Notes: generated by a model not told the origin, from the sequence alone. Positions 1 to 9,352 are shown, numbered from the stretch's first letter. The stretch is 64,000 bases of DNA from an uncultured bacterium (GCA_934621605.1 CAKTUZ010000013.1:13502-77501); one strand, 5' to 3'. Translations and numbers: made by a program.

Positions 1-2
1 AA

Positions 3-128
3 CGTCAAACTGAAATGGCAGCTTCTCTGGCCAAAGTCAGTTTTGCAGAAGCTCAACAAGCATTGAGAGAGGCGGGCGGCAGCTTACGTGAAGCTTTAGT
101 CAAGTTGAAATCTGGACAGCGAGGATAA
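3..128 (+). CDS. murQ: C-terminal end of a MurQ-like N-acetylmuramic acid 6-phosphate etherase (partial)
   Basis: An open frame enters from the window edge and ends with TAA at 126-128, leaving 41 residues. The pattern, two short helices with the motif EAGGSLREAL, matches the C-terminal UBA-like helices of MurQ, which cleaves the lactyl ether of MurNAc-6-phosphate during cell-wall recycling. It lies 5 bases before a SpoIID-type gene on the same strand, so the two are probably co-transcribed, and a cell-wall recycling role fits a neighbour that acts on peptidoglycan. Only the tail is visible, with no catalytic residues, so another protein with a similar helical tail remains possible. Confidence 0.5.
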   Translation, partial: RQTEMAASLAKVSFAEAQQALREAGGSLREALVKLKSGQRG

Positions 129-133
129 AGGCG

Positions 134-1753
134 ATGAGTAATAACAAACAACGTTTTTTATACAGTTGTATCTTCACCCTTATAGCTTGCCTGATAACTA
201 TGTATATTTCTTATGCCAAAGTTATAGAAGCGCACAAAGAAAAAATAAATAAATCTGTCTCTGCTCAAGAATATAAACTTAGTTCGGAACAAGAACCCAG
301 CAACGAGGCTATGCTGGCGTCCTACATTGAGTCGAGTCAAGATACTAAAAAGGCTTTTTCTCCCTCTAGGGAAGTTAAGGTCGGTTTGCCTGATATCTTG
401 GATGAAGCCGAATTTACCGCTCCTGGTGGTATTATTTATCCCGAGGGTCAGGCTTCTGTGATAAAAATTCGTCTTATTTCCACTATATGGAAGAAAATGA
501 GACTAAATTTTTATGATGAAAAAGATCGTTTGCTCTTTAATAGTGAAAAGCCGGTAGTTTTGCGGGCTGCTGAAACTTACGGTAGTGGTGCTTCTTCTTT
601 GGGAGTAGAGCCTACTGTTTGCACTTTAATTTCCATAGACGCTCAAAAAAATTCTAGAGTAAAAGCTTCTTATCGTGGCAGTCTTACTTTTGCCATTCGT
701 CCTGGTGAAGACAATAAACATACTATCTCAGTAATAAATACTTTACCTGTAGAAGATTATCTTAAAGGTGTGGTGCCAAGTGAAGTACCCGCCCGGTTTG
801 ACAATGAAGCCTTAAAAGCTATGGCTTGTGTGGCTCGCTCTTATACTTTATCCAACTTGGGGCGCCATGATCAGGAAGGTTACGATCTTTGTTCTGGCGT
901 TCATTGCCATGTTTATGGTGGTGCTGGTGTAGAAAATGCCAATGTCAATGCCCAGATTGAAGCCACCAAGGGTATGATTATTTGTTATGAGGAGTTTTTG
1001 GCCGACACTCGCTATCATGCTGTCTGTGGTGGAATGGGCGAGAGTATTGAAAATGTTTGGGATATGGCTCAGCCGGTTAGCTATTTGACAGCCTCCAGTG
1101 ATACTGTGAACGGTTTGAATTGGAATAGTGAAGTTCCAGCGGAATATCTTTCCGATTATGACAATAACGGTTATGAGGATTATTATGCTCCGGAACAGAC
1201 TCAAGCTCTTGAAAATGGAAATAACAGAGTTAATTTGTCTGCCATAGTGGAAAATACACCTGAGTTGGAAGCCAGATTTAGAGCTTTTATCGATAATCCG
1301 TCCGAGGCTTATTGCAAAAATGCTTCTCGCTTTCGTTGGCATGCCGGTTATTCTTTAGTCAATTTTCAAAAAATGTTGGAAGATTCTTTGCCTGAATTGT
1401 GTGGTGCTCAGCCAGCAAATATCGGAAATTTGAGCGAGATAAAGGTTACCAAGCGTACCGGCAGTGGTCGTGTCGCCGAATTGTCTGTCGTTACCGATAA
1501 AGATAGTTTTACCTTAAATGGGGATAAAATTCGCTGGTTAACTAGCGGCGGTAAGATTGGCCCTTCTGGCTTAAAAAGTACTTTGTTTTATATTGATAAA
1601 ACCGAAGAGGCCATTGTTATAAAAGGCGGTGGATGGGGCCACGGTGTCGGTTTATGTCAGGAAGGGGCTCAGGGACGCGCTAAAGCTGGTCAGAGTTATA
1701 TAGATATTATTAAGCATTATTATCCCGGTTGTGAATTAAAAACTGCCAACTGA
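134..1753 (+). CDS. SpoIID/LytB-domain protein (amidase enhancer or peptidoglycan hydrolase)
   Basis: The 539-residue protein starts with a short cytoplasmic tail and one hydrophobic segment (residues about 9-28), so it is anchored with its bulk outside the cytoplasm. The SpoIID core is clear: LPVEDYLKGVVPSEVP near residue 205, then EALKAMACVARSYT, then GYDLCSGVHCHVYGG. The closing block GGGWGHGVGLCQEGAQG lies near residue 500, followed by YIDIIKHYYPG. SpoIID proteins are lytic transglycosylases acting on denuded glycan or activators of amidases; outside spore formers their role is in wall turnover. ATG lies 5 bases after the MurQ-like stop with AAAGG upstream. No sporulation neighbours are visible, so I do not infer sporulation. 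Confidence 0.85.
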   Translation: MSNNKQRFLYSCIFTLIACLITMYISYAKVIEAHKEKINKSVSAQEYKLSSEQEPSNEAMLASYIESSQDTKKAFSPSREVKVGLPDILDEAEFTAPGGIIYPEGQASVIKIRLISTIWKKMRLNFYDEKDRLLFNSEKPVVLRAAETYGSGASSLGVEPTVCTLISIDAQKNSRVKASYRGSLTFAIRPGEDNKHTISVINTLPVEDYLKGVVPSEVPARFDNEALKAMACVARSYTLSNLGRHDQEGYDLCSGVHCHVYGGAGVENANVNAQIEATKGMIICYEEFLADTRYHAVCGGMGESIENVWDMAQPVSYLTASSDTVNGLNWNSEVPAEYLSDYDNNGYEDYYAPEQTQALENGNNRVNLSAIVENTPELEARFRAFIDNPSEAYCKNASRFRWHAGYSLVNFQKMLEDSLPELCGAQPANIGNLSEIKVTKRTGSGRVAELSVVTDKDSFTLNGDKIRWLTSGGKIGPSGLKSTLFYIDKTEEAIVIKGGGWGHGVGLCQEGAQGRAKAGQSYIDIIKHYYPGCELKTAN

Positions 1754-1767
1754 TTGTAGAGGGCAAG

Positions 1768-2697
1768 ATGAACAATAAATTTAAGCTGACACTTTTGATA
1801 ACTATGATGACTTTAGGAGCGGTTGCTTGCTCGGACAGAGGCCCTCTTCCTGAAGAGGGACGTCTGTATTATTCTGTTGTGGAAGGTGGACGCTCACGTA
1901 TAGAGTGGATGGATCAAAATGGCGATCACGCTACTTATGTAGTAGGAGCTGTGCCGGAACGCTCTCATATCAGCTCTAAAGGACGTCGAACTTATGAAAA
2001 ACTCAAACGTAGAGCGGAAATAAATGGAGCCCCGGCCTCTTCTCCTAGTTTATCCCGTAATGGCCGTTTGCTGATTTATGTATGTAGTGAGCCTAATGGT
2101 TTAAGATTAATCAATTTGGAAAACTATGAAGAAGAGGGATTAGTGAAGACTGGTGAGCCTTTGGCTTTTCCTTGTTTAAGTCGCGATAATGAAGGTTATT
2201 TTACATATTTGCGTGGAGATGTAACCCAAGACCAACAGCGTATTTTTGTGCAAAAAATAGGTAAGTCACCTGTTTGTCTAATCGATGCTAGACGTTTGGG
2301 GCCTCCAAGTTGGTCTAATTTCGGTCGGGATATCTTGTTTTCTTATGCCAGTTCTTCTGGAAAAACGGCTCTTTATGCTACAGATTCGACTAAAGCTGAT
2401 GGGGAAACTAAAGAAGTTATGCCCGATGCCGTGCAAGCTTGTATGGCTCCTACCGGCAGTAGTATCGCTGCTGTAGTCGACGGTCAAATTGTTCTTTATG
2501 ACATGTTCTCTAAAAAATCGCGCACTATTGTGCATGGAGCGGGATGCTCGTCGCCTACGTGGAACCCGTCTGGAAATATTATTGCCTTTGTTAAAGACAA
2601 TGCCGTTTATACTGTGGATTTGGTAGGCGATAATTTGAAGCGAATCAGTCCGGAAAGCAAAGTCATTTCCGACGTTTGTTGGGCTAAGGGACTATAA
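1768..2697 (+). CDS. Beta-propeller (PD40/TolB-like) lipoprotein
   Basis: A 309-residue protein with a signal peptide ending in the lipobox LGAVAC (Cys near residue 21), so it is probably lipidated. The rest has weakly repeated units containing motifs such as SPSLSRNGRLLIYV, PSWSNFGRDILFSY and SPTWNPSGNIIAFV, typical of PD40/TolB-type beta-propeller blades. It follows the SpoIID-type gene by 14 bases and is likely in the same operon, which suggests an envelope role. TolB itself is larger and has an N-terminal domain not seen here; no tol or pal genes are nearby. The exact function is unknown. Confidence 0.7.
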   Translation: MNNKFKLTLLITMMTLGAVACSDRGPLPEEGRLYYSVVEGGRSRIEWMDQNGDHATYVVGAVPERSHISSKGRRTYEKLKRRAEINGAPASSPSLSRNGRLLIYVCSEPNGLRLINLENYEEEGLVKTGEPLAFPCLSRDNEGYFTYLRGDVTQDQQRIFVQKIGKSPVCLIDARRLGPPSWSNFGRDILFSYASSSGKTALYATDSTKADGETKEVMPDAVQACMAPTGSSIAAVVDGQIVLYDMFSKKSRTIVHGAGCSSPTWNPSGNIIAFVKDNAVYTVDLVGDNLKRISPESKVISDVCWAKGL

Positions 2698-2788
2698 AGC
2701 TGCCTTTTTCTCAAAAAATAAACTATAATATTCTCCTTCCTCAATCGATTTTGCGAAGCTGAGCTTTGCTAGAAAAGAGTGCCCCTAA

Positions 2789-4831
2789 GTGATAACTCCA
2801 GGTTCTTATTTAGAGTATATCCAAGACAAGAAACTTTTATCTGCCGTCTGTTTGCGTCAAGATAAACCGGGAAAAGTATTTGTTCGCAATGCCCGCAGCC
2901 GTGAAGAAAAGATTGCCGATTCTAAGGCTATGTTTATCGTTCCCGGCTTTATCGATCCTAATTCTTCCTACGATATTTTAGCTGAAGCTTTAGTCAAAGC
3001 TCAAACTAAACGCGAGGAATTGGCTGCTCAAATAAATCCGGCCGAGTTGTGGGAATTATTGGAAGGTGAGAGTGATGATCATCTTTGGCCTTTGGAAGAA
3101 ATAAGCGATTTAGTTTTAAGTCGTGCAGATCCTGAAGCTCTTTCGGCTACTTATAGAAGCTTAGATAATGATAATATCTATTTCTATCGCAAGGGCAATG
3201 GTTATATAAGGCGTACCGAAGCTCAAGTACAAGAGATTTTCCAACGACGCGATGCAGAAGCTTTCAATCGCAAAGAACAAGCTGCTCTAAGTCAGTGGAT
3301 TTTAGATATTTGGAATAATCCTATCGGTAACGGTTCACAGTTGACTTACCCGGAAGAATTTGAGTTAAATGCTAAGAAATTGGTGCGCGGTTTTGCCGAT
3401 GTGGCTGTCAATGGTTCGGAGTCACATCGCTATAAGGAGATTAGTGAACTTCTAAAATCGGTTGATATTACTCGTCGTGATGCGCCTTTTCAGTTTATGC
3501 TCAGGGCGGGAATTTGGGGGGAACATGAAAATTTAGCTCTGCGCAAATATAATATTGCCACCCAATTTGAAGAAGACGAATTGCAAGAAGCCATGGCTTG
3601 CACTGAGTTTTTAGATGAAGAAGGTAATGCTAAGACAGAAGATGAGCGGCTCGATCTTACTTATTTGCCTTGTGTTACTATTGATGATGATACAACAACC
3701 GATATTGATGATGCTTTAAGTTTTGAGGAAAATGAAGACGGTACTTTCCGGATCGGTATCCATATTGCTGATGCTTCTAATTATGTGAAGCCTGAATCTT
3801 TAGTCGATCAAGAGGCTTTGCAGCGTGGTACAGCCATTTATTTACCTGATTTAAAAGTACCTATGTGTCCGGAAATCCTTTCCGACAGCGTTTGCAGTTT
3901 AGTGGCAGGTAAGAGGCGCTTGGCATTCTCTTTCTTGATCGATTTTGATGCTGATTTAAATATTGTCTCTTCAAAAATGGTTTCCAGCATAATTAAGGTA
4001 GTTAAACGCCTTACTTACGATTCTGCCAATCAGTATTTGACAGAAGGTCATTGGAACAAAATGTTGGATATTGTCCGTAAGCTTAAAGAGAAGCGCTTTG
4101 AAAATGGAGCTATGGTTATACCTTTTCCGCGTGTCAATGTTAAAGTTAAGGATGGACAAATCTCTATTGAGCGTGAAGCGCCTGATTCTCCGTCGCAGCT
4201 TTTAGTTAGTGAGCTTATGATTTTGGCCAATGCTACAGCGGGTGCTTTTCTGGCCGAGCACAAGGCACCCGGCATCTTTAGAAGTCAAGAGCCTCCAGAA
4301 AAGCCTTTGGACGATTTAATTGCCGATTTTGATCCAGTAAAAGCTTACAACTCCCGCCGCTTCCTTAAAAAGGGGACAATGGGAATTACTCCGGCCCATC
4401 ATACCGGCTTAGGGTTAGATAGTTATGTTCAGATAACTTCTCCAATTCGTCGCTATAACGATCTTTTAATGCAGCGTCAGCTTAAGTCTATGCTCAAAGG
4501 TTCAGTAGATGAACCTATGTATAAAGCCGAAGATTTAGATCGCCTGTTGGCTTATACGAAGCAAGCTACCAGCACGGCTGATTTGCTTGAGCGCGAACGT
4601 AAAAATTATTGGATCTTGCGCTATCTGGAAGAGCATTCCGGCGAAGAAATGGAAGCTATCGTGTTAGCCAATCATCCTGATAAACATATAGTTCAACTTT
4701 GTGGTTGTTTGCTGGAAAATGAGTGCCCTCACGTTCCTGGCCATCCTTTGCCTCCCGGTACTCATATTCACGTCAAAATTGACCTAGTATGGCCGCGTGA
4801 CTGTACGGTGCGCTTGAGCCCTATTGTATAA
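2789..4831 (+). CDS. RNB-domain exoribonuclease (RNase II/R family)
   Basis: A 680-residue protein with a GTG start. The RNB catalytic domain spans roughly residues 290-620, with the acidic signature TIDDDTTTDIDDALSF near residue 298 and the conserved SPIRRYNDLLMQRQL near residue 550. This family degrades single-stranded RNA 3' to 5' with Mg2+ bound by the clustered aspartates. The N-terminal 280 residues are not a clear cold-shock pair, and the C-terminus has only about 75 residues after the RNB domain, so a canonical S1 domain is short or missing. The architecture resembles the cyanobacterial/plastid RNase II type more than E. coli RNase R. A terminator follows. Confidence 0.85.
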   Translation: MITPGSYLEYIQDKKLLSAVCLRQDKPGKVFVRNARSREEKIADSKAMFIVPGFIDPNSSYDILAEALVKAQTKREELAAQINPAELWELLEGESDDHLWPLEEISDLVLSRADPEALSATYRSLDNDNIYFYRKGNGYIRRTEAQVQEIFQRRDAEAFNRKEQAALSQWILDIWNNPIGNGSQLTYPEEFELNAKKLVRGFADVAVNGSESHRYKEISELLKSVDITRRDAPFQFMLRAGIWGEHENLALRKYNIATQFEEDELQEAMACTEFLDEEGNAKTEDERLDLTYLPCVTIDDDTTTDIDDALSFEENEDGTFRIGIHIADASNYVKPESLVDQEALQRGTAIYLPDLKVPMCPEILSDSVCSLVAGKRRLAFSFLIDFDADLNIVSSKMVSSIIKVVKRLTYDSANQYLTEGHWNKMLDIVRKLKEKRFENGAMVIPFPRVNVKVKDGQISIEREAPDSPSQLLVSELMILANATAGAFLAEHKAPGIFRSQEPPEKPLDDLIADFDPVKAYNSRRFLKKGTMGITPAHHTGLGLDSYVQITSPIRRYNDLLMQRQLKSMLKGSVDEPMYKAEDLDRLLAYTKQATSTADLLERERKNYWILRYLEEHSGEEMEAIVLANHPDKHIVQLCGCLLENECPHVPGHPLPPGTHIHVKIDLVWPRDCTVRLSPIV

Positions 4832-4878
4832 ACAACAAAGATCCCGGCCAGAAAAAATCTGTCCTGGATCTTTGTTGT
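4832..4878. terminator. Bidirectional rho-independent terminator between the RNB ribonuclease and hydF
   Basis: The arms at 4832-4844 (ACAACAAAGATCC) and 4866-4878 are perfect inverted repeats, and further pairing inside extends the stem. T-runs follow in both directions. It sits between convergent genes. Confidence 0.85.
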
Positions 4879-4893
4879 CTTAGATAATTAGTA

Positions 4894-6138
4894 TCAATTA
4901 TGTTGTGGCAGAGCGCATTCGTGCAGTGGTAAACCGTTAAGATAAGCTAAAGCTAATCCGTAGTTGCTCATAGGAATATGTTGCTCTTTGGCCTTGGCAA
5001 TGCGCGAAAGAACATGCTGTCGGTTGAACATACAAGCGCCGCATTGGATTATTAAGTCGTAAGGTGTTAGATCCTGAGGAAAATCTTGTCCACTGACAAT
5101 ATCTATATGTAAATCGTCTCCCCAGCGGCGTCGCAATAAGCGCGGCAGTTTGACACGTCCAATATCTTCTTGCAGCGGCGCATGAGTGCAGCATTCGGCT
5201 ATTAGAATACGAGCCTTTTCATTTAGTTTGGCCAATTTATCCGTGCTTTGAAGGTAATAATCTAAATCGCCCTTATAAGCGGCAAATAAAATAGAGAAAG
5301 AAGTGAGGCGGCTCTCTTTAGGCTTTAAATCGTAAACTTGTCTGAAAGCTTGGGAGTCTGTAATAATCAAGTCGGGAGCTTTACTTAGTGAAGCTAAAGT
5401 TTTGTTTAAATTAGCTGTTGTTGTAGCAGCAATAATGCATTGACGATCTAATAATTCGCGAATAGTTTGTACTTGGGGGAGAATAAGGCGTCCCTGCGGA
5501 GCTTGTATATCTTGAGGCATAACTAAAACGACCAGATCACCTGGCTTAACTAGATCGCCTAAAATTGTGCGCTCTTCTTGCTTTTGAGCATTTTTTATCA
5601 TAGTTTGGCGCAAAGTTTGTAGCGTTTCTGGTTGATAGATACTAACTTTAGTGGCCTTAATACCTAATTTAGCCAATTGCTTGTCTATTTTGGCTATTTG
5701 AGCATCTGAAATAGCATCAATTTGCGTCAAAGCCCAAATGAGCTGGGCACCTTGCTTTGTCAATTTTTGGGCCCATTGCTGTTCAAGTAGTAAGTTACTG
5801 TCAATTGCTAATTGCTGAGCAGAAATTAGTACAACTGCCAATTCTACCTTTTCAGAAGCTGCTGCAGTTTTGTTTATACGTTCAGGGCCAAGTAATTCTT
5901 CGTCGTCATCAAAGCCAGCTGTATCAATTAAAACGCAAGGGCCTAAGCCTTTTATTTCCATAGGTTTTGTCACCGGATCGGTAGTTGTACCGGCTCGCTT
6001 GGAAACTATAGAAACGTTTTGTCCCGTTAAAGCATTTATTAAAGATGACTTACCGCTATTGCGGCGGCCGAAAAAGCCTATGTGAATGCGGTTTGCTGAA
6101 GGGATACTACTCAAATTATTCTGTATATTATTTTGCAT
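4894..6138 (-). CDS. hydF: [FeFe]-hydrogenase maturation GTPase HydF
   Basis: A 414-residue protein. The N-terminal GTPase domain shows the P-loop GRRNSGKSS (about residue 24), switch motif GTTTDP, DTAGFDD and TQID. The C-terminal cluster domain has a CTH motif and QCGACMFNR, matching the CxH...CxxC ligands of the HydF [4Fe-4S] scaffold. HydF receives the diiron subcluster built by HydE and HydG and delivers it to the hydrogenase. The residue before the CxxC is Gln, where many homologues have His; that His is not universal. It is the last gene of the maturation cluster, 94 bases after hydG. The hydrogenase structural genes are outside the window. Confidence 0.95.
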   Translation of the reverse strand: MQNNIQNNLSSIPSANRIHIGFFGRRNSGKSSLINALTGQNVSIVSKRAGTTTDPVTKPMEIKGLGPCVLIDTAGFDDDEELLGPERINKTAAASEKVELAVVLISAQQLAIDSNLLLEQQWAQKLTKQGAQLIWALTQIDAISDAQIAKIDKQLAKLGIKATKVSIYQPETLQTLRQTMIKNAQKQEERTILGDLVKPGDLVVLVMPQDIQAPQGRLILPQVQTIRELLDRQCIIAATTTANLNKTLASLSKAPDLIITDSQAFRQVYDLKPKESRLTSFSILFAAYKGDLDYYLQSTDKLAKLNEKARILIAECCTHAPLQEDIGRVKLPRLLRRRWGDDLHIDIVSGQDFPQDLTPYDLIIQCGACMFNRQHVLSRIAKAKEQHIPMSNYGLALAYLNGLPLHECALPQHN

Positions 6139-6232
6139 GTAAAACTTTCTAAAAGAAAAAACAGCCGCCGATCTGGTTATTTTTTTGTCCGACTAAATAA
6201 TTATCCAAACAGCGGCTTAAACAAATCAACGG

Positions 6233-7651
6233 CTAGAAACGAAAATCACGTTGTCCGTCGGCAATTTGCTTCAAATGTTCAAGCGTAATTTGGCGTACCT
6301 TATCTTTAGGAATGAAAGGCAGCTGCTCTTGAATAATTTTCTCACCTAAAAATTTAGTTTGAGGTGAAGCATAATCTTGCAGATACTCTTTCAAAGTAAG
6401 TAAAGCGTTAGGATGACAACAATTTAAAATTTGTTTTTTCTTACATAAATCCATAAAGCGGTCGCCAGTTCTGCCTTCGCGATAGCAAGCTGTGCAGAAA
6501 CTGGGTACGTAACCAAGCTCCATAAGCCAACACACAATCTCATCTAAGCTGCGCTGATCGCTAACATCAAATTGGGCAGAATTATCTCCCGCATTTTCTT
6601 GTTCCGCATAGCCGCCAACGCTGGTACGAGAAGCACCGCTAATTTGTGATATGCCCAAATGGAGTAAACGTTCCCTTACTTTTTGGCTCTCTCGAGTAGA
6701 AATAATCATACCTGTATAGGGAACGGCTAAGCGAATGCAGGCACAAATTTTGGCAAAGATATCGTCGTTGATGCCGTGTTGGAAGGCGTTAGGATCTATA
6801 TCGTCAGCATGTTTAATACGCGGCATACTTATAGTATGTGGCCCTACGCCAAAAACTGCTTCCAAATGTTCGGCGTGCATAAGTTGAGCGGCAAATTCAT
6901 AGCGATAGCCTTCCAAGCCGAATAATACGCCCAGTCCTACATCATCTATGCCGCCTTCCATAGCTCTGTCCATCGCTTCAGTATGATAAGCATAATTATG
7001 TTTGGGGCCGGTCGGGTGTAAGGTTTCGTAGCTGGTTTTATTGTAGGTCTCTTGGAATAAAATGTAAGTACCGATACCGGCATCTTTTAAGCGACGGTAA
7101 TTCTCCACGGTTGTAGCAGCAATATTTACATTGACTCTGCGAATAGCGCCATTTTTATGTTTAATACCGTAAATAGTTTGGATAGACTCTAAAATATATT
7201 CCAACGGATTGTGTATAGGATCTTCGCCGGCTTCCAAAGCCAGACGTTTATGACCCATATCTTGTAAGGCGGTTACTTCGCGTACAATATCTTCCTGAGT
7301 AAGCTTTTTACGGGCAATATGCTTATTCTTTAAATGATAAGGACAATATACGCAACCGTTGACGCAATAATTTGATAAGTACAGAGGAGCAAAAATTACA
7401 ATACGATTGCCGTAAAAGTCTTTTTTTATTTGCTCGGCCAAAGCGAAGATCTCAGCTTCAATTTCCGGATTTGAGCAAGCTAAAAGTACGGAGGCTTCAC
7501 GGTGATTTAAGCCATGGCACTCTTTGGCTTTAGACAAAATATCTTCAATTAAAGTGCGATTATCTTTATTGGCTTCGGCATACTCTAAAGAAGCCATTAC
7601 TTCTTCATGGGCAATAAACTCGTCGGCGCGGCGAGATTTGGGATTATACAT
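6233..7651 (-). CDS. hydG: Radical SAM tyrosine lyase HydG
   Basis: HydG splits tyrosine to p-cresol and forms the CO and CN ligands of the hydrogenase H-cluster. The radical SAM motif CVNGCVYC (CxxxCxxC) is near residue 95 and the C-terminal auxiliary-cluster motif CTACYREG...CHPNALLTLKEYL is present. I start it at the ATG at 7651, giving 472 residues, the usual HydG length, because GAGAGG lies 6 bases upstream; an upstream ATG at 7690 would add 13 atypical residues. It lies between hydE and hydF in one transcription unit. Confidence 0.96.
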   Translation of the reverse strand: MYNPKSRRADEFIAHEEVMASLEYAEANKDNRTLIEDILSKAKECHGLNHREASVLLACSNPEIEAEIFALAEQIKKDFYGNRIVIFAPLYLSNYCVNGCVYCPYHLKNKHIARKKLTQEDIVREVTALQDMGHKRLALEAGEDPIHNPLEYILESIQTIYGIKHKNGAIRRVNVNIAATTVENYRRLKDAGIGTYILFQETYNKTSYETLHPTGPKHNYAYHTEAMDRAMEGGIDDVGLGVLFGLEGYRYEFAAQLMHAEHLEAVFGVGPHTISMPRIKHADDIDPNAFQHGINDDIFAKICACIRLAVPYTGMIISTRESQKVRERLLHLGISQISGASRTSVGGYAEQENAGDNSAQFDVSDQRSLDEIVCWLMELGYVPSFCTACYREGRTGDRFMDLCKKKQILNCCHPNALLTLKEYLQDYASPQTKFLGEKIIQEQLPFIPKDKVRQITLEHLKQIADGQRDFRF

Positions 7652-7743
7652 ATAAAACCTCTCTTTTGAGTCAGTGGAAAACTTTCTCATCAGCAGTTGG
7701 AGTATTATAGCATAATTTTAATAATAGTTATTAAAATATACTA

Positions 7744-8817
7744 CTATTGAGGAGCATCTCCTCGAGAATAGTCTATAGAATAGCCAAAGCGTTCTAGCTC
7801 TTGAGACAATTTGGATATTCCTTCGGCTGATTCTGTGTTGAGGAAGGCTTTGTTGTTGTAAAGGGTGTAGTCGCTTCGGTGTTGTAAGGGGGAAAGATTA
7901 GGCATAACTACGTTGCATCCGCAATTTATACCTAAGATTCTACCTTCAGGAGAAAGAGTGGCTAAGGCCGTAGTAGCGGGCAAAAGCACCTTAGGTAGCA
8001 GCAAGCGCAGCAAAGCTAAACAATTTAGAGTGGTTGCCAAAGAACCGGCAGAAAATTTGGCAAATGGCGTATCTTGATGGGGGATAAAGGGGCCGATGCC
8101 TACCATATGGGGCTTAAATTGTTGTATAAAACAAAAATCATCTGCCAGATCTTGCAGCTTTTGATAGGGAGCACCCACCATAAAACCACAGCCGACTTGG
8201 TAGCCAATATCCTTAAGAGCTTTTAAACAGCTTAAGCGATTAGTTAAAGATGATTCAACCGGTTTTAACTTAGTAAAGAGCTCAGCAGAAGCTGTTTCAT
8301 GGCGCAATAAATAACGGTCGACTCCAGCCTTATAAAGCTTTTGATAGCTTAGAGTGGAGCGTTCTCCCAAGGATAAAGTTAAAGCACACTGCGGATGGCG
8401 AGCTTTAATCTTTTTAATTAGGTTTACTAAATATTGATCATTTAAAGTGCCATCTTCTCCGCCCTGCAAAACAAAAGTATGCAGGCCAAGTTGTTCTCCT
8501 TGAGAGCAACAAGCTAAAATTTCCTCTTCAGTTAAACGATAACGCTTAACTTTGCTATTGGAGCGGCGGATACCGCAATAGAAACAGTTGCGTGTGCAAA
8601 TATTAGAAACTTCTATAAGACCGCGCAAATATATGCCTTTGCCGAAATGCTTATCTCTCAGTTCCGAGGCTTTCTGGCGTATAAAAAGAGCAAACTCTTC
8701 GTTACTTTCCGCTGTTTGTAAAAGTTCCAACCATTCAAGTTTACTAAGGGGCTCCGGAATCGGCTGTAAAACTTTGTTTATAATAATTTTGGCTTTATTA
8801 AATGGCGAAAGTGTCAT
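7744..8817 (-). CDS. hydE: Radical SAM maturase HydE
   Basis: A 357-residue protein with the radical SAM cluster motif CTRNCFYC (CxxxCxxC) near residue 73, followed by GIRRSN and the glycine-rich LQGGEDG of the SAM site. HydE acts on an Fe(CO)2(CN)cysteine intermediate from HydG to build the diiron core. Family and length are typical, and the neighbours hydG, hydF and the TM1266-type gene confirm it. No strong ribosome binding site is visible before the ATG; translation may be coupled to the upstream regulator gene, which ends 31 bases before. Confidence 0.95.
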   Translation of the reverse strand: MTLSPFNKAKIIINKVLQPIPEPLSKLEWLELLQTAESNEEFALFIRQKASELRDKHFGKGIYLRGLIEVSNICTRNCFYCGIRRSNSKVKRYRLTEEEILACCSQGEQLGLHTFVLQGGEDGTLNDQYLVNLIKKIKARHPQCALTLSLGERSTLSYQKLYKAGVDRYLLRHETASAELFTKLKPVESSLTNRLSCLKALKDIGYQVGCGFMVGAPYQKLQDLADDFCFIQQFKPHMVGIGPFIPHQDTPFAKFSAGSLATTLNCLALLRLLLPKVLLPATTALATLSPEGRILGINCGCNVVMPNLSPLQHRSDYTLYNNKAFLNTESAEGISKLSQELERFGYSIDYSRGDAPQ

Positions 8818-8848
8818 TATTTCACAAAAAACCGGTACTTTCTAAAAA

Positions 8849-9091
8849 TTAGGCATAAAGGACTTTTACTTTAGTATCGATTAGTCGTCCTATTTTTCCG
8901 GAAAGAGCATTTATAGCGTCGTTGGGGGCGTCCATAGCTATACTTATTAAATTAATTCCTCTAGATCTTTGCGGCAATCCCATTCGACCGATAATATATT
9001 CATTATATTGGTGCAGTAGGTCATTAAGTTTATCAATAGGAGATAATTTGCCCACTATTACAGAAACTATAGCCAGACGAGTGCTTACCAT
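8849..9091 (-). CDS. TM1266-type iron-only hydrogenase system regulator
   Basis: An 80-residue protein with an ACT/NikR-C-like ferredoxin fold pattern: two strand-helix-strand halves with RLAIVSVIVG and GINLISIAMDAP. This small family is almost always found beside hydEFG and is annotated as a putative regulator, though its mechanism is not settled. It is the first gene of the hydEGF unit, and a perfect 7-base palindrome lies 15 bases upstream of its start, which could be its own operator. The ribosome binding site is only an A/G-rich stretch. Confidence 0.85.
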   Translation of the reverse strand: MVSTRLAIVSVIVGKLSPIDKLNDLLHQYNEYIIGRMGLPQRSRGINLISIAMDAPNDAINALSGKIGRLIDTKVKVLYA

Positions 9092-9106
9092 ATTTTTTTC
9101 TTTCTA

Positions 9107-9124
9107 CTTAGATTTATATCTAAG
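9107..9124 (-). promoter_or_regulatory. Perfect palindrome upstream of the hydrogenase maturation operon
   Basis: CTTAGAT and ATCTAAG (7 bases each) flank a 4-base TTAT spacer, between the rubredoxin terminator and the start of the TM1266-type gene. It could be an operator or a short leader hairpin. The sequence does not decide between these. Confidence 0.4.
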
Positions 9125-9127
9125 AGC

Positions 9128-9161
9128 AAAAAATAAAAGCCCGACCGTACAAACAGTCGAA
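9128..9161 (-). terminator. Terminator after rubredoxin
   Basis: Read on the minus strand, TTCGACTG pairs with CGGTCGGG (8 pairs including G-T wobbles) with a 6-base loop, followed by CTTTTATTTTTT. It separates the rubredoxin unit from the hyd maturation genes. Confidence 0.6.
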
Positions 9162-9190
9162 CTTTACAAATAGTGGATCACTTTCAAGAA

Positions 9191-9352
9191 TTAGTCAACT
9201 ACTGAAAATTGATCTTTACCCACACCGCAAACGGGGCATTCAAAATCATCGGGAAGATCCTCAAATTTGGTGCCGGGAGCAATGCCCAAGTCGGGAGCTC
9301 CTGCTTCTTCGTCATATTCCCAACCGCATGCTTCGCATACATATTTTTTCAT
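9191..9352 (-). CDS. Rubredoxin
   Basis: A 53-residue rubredoxin with both iron-binding knuckles, CEACGW near residue 5 and CPVCGVGKDQF near residue 38, and the conserved GTKFEDLPDDFECP. It carries electrons on a single FeS4 iron, often in oxygen or peroxide detoxification in anaerobes. I choose the ATG at 9352 because GGAGGT lies 9 bases upstream and the protein then has the normal length; a longer frame to 9418 overlaps the VWA gene. It is probably co-transcribed with the VWA gene. Confidence 0.95.
   Translation of the reverse strand: MKKYVCEACGWEYDEEAGAPDLGIAPGTKFEDLPDDFECPVCGVGKDQFSVVD

Noticed and set aside
134..1753. Evidence for sporulation from the SpoIID-type gene
   Set aside because: SpoIID-domain proteins occur widely in non-sporing bacteria, and no other sporulation gene is present.
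6139..6232. A terminator between hydG and hydF (AGCCGC / GCGGCT with T-run)
   Set aside because: The loop would be more than 40 bases long and the genes look like one operon, so the pairing is probably accidental or only a weak attenuator.
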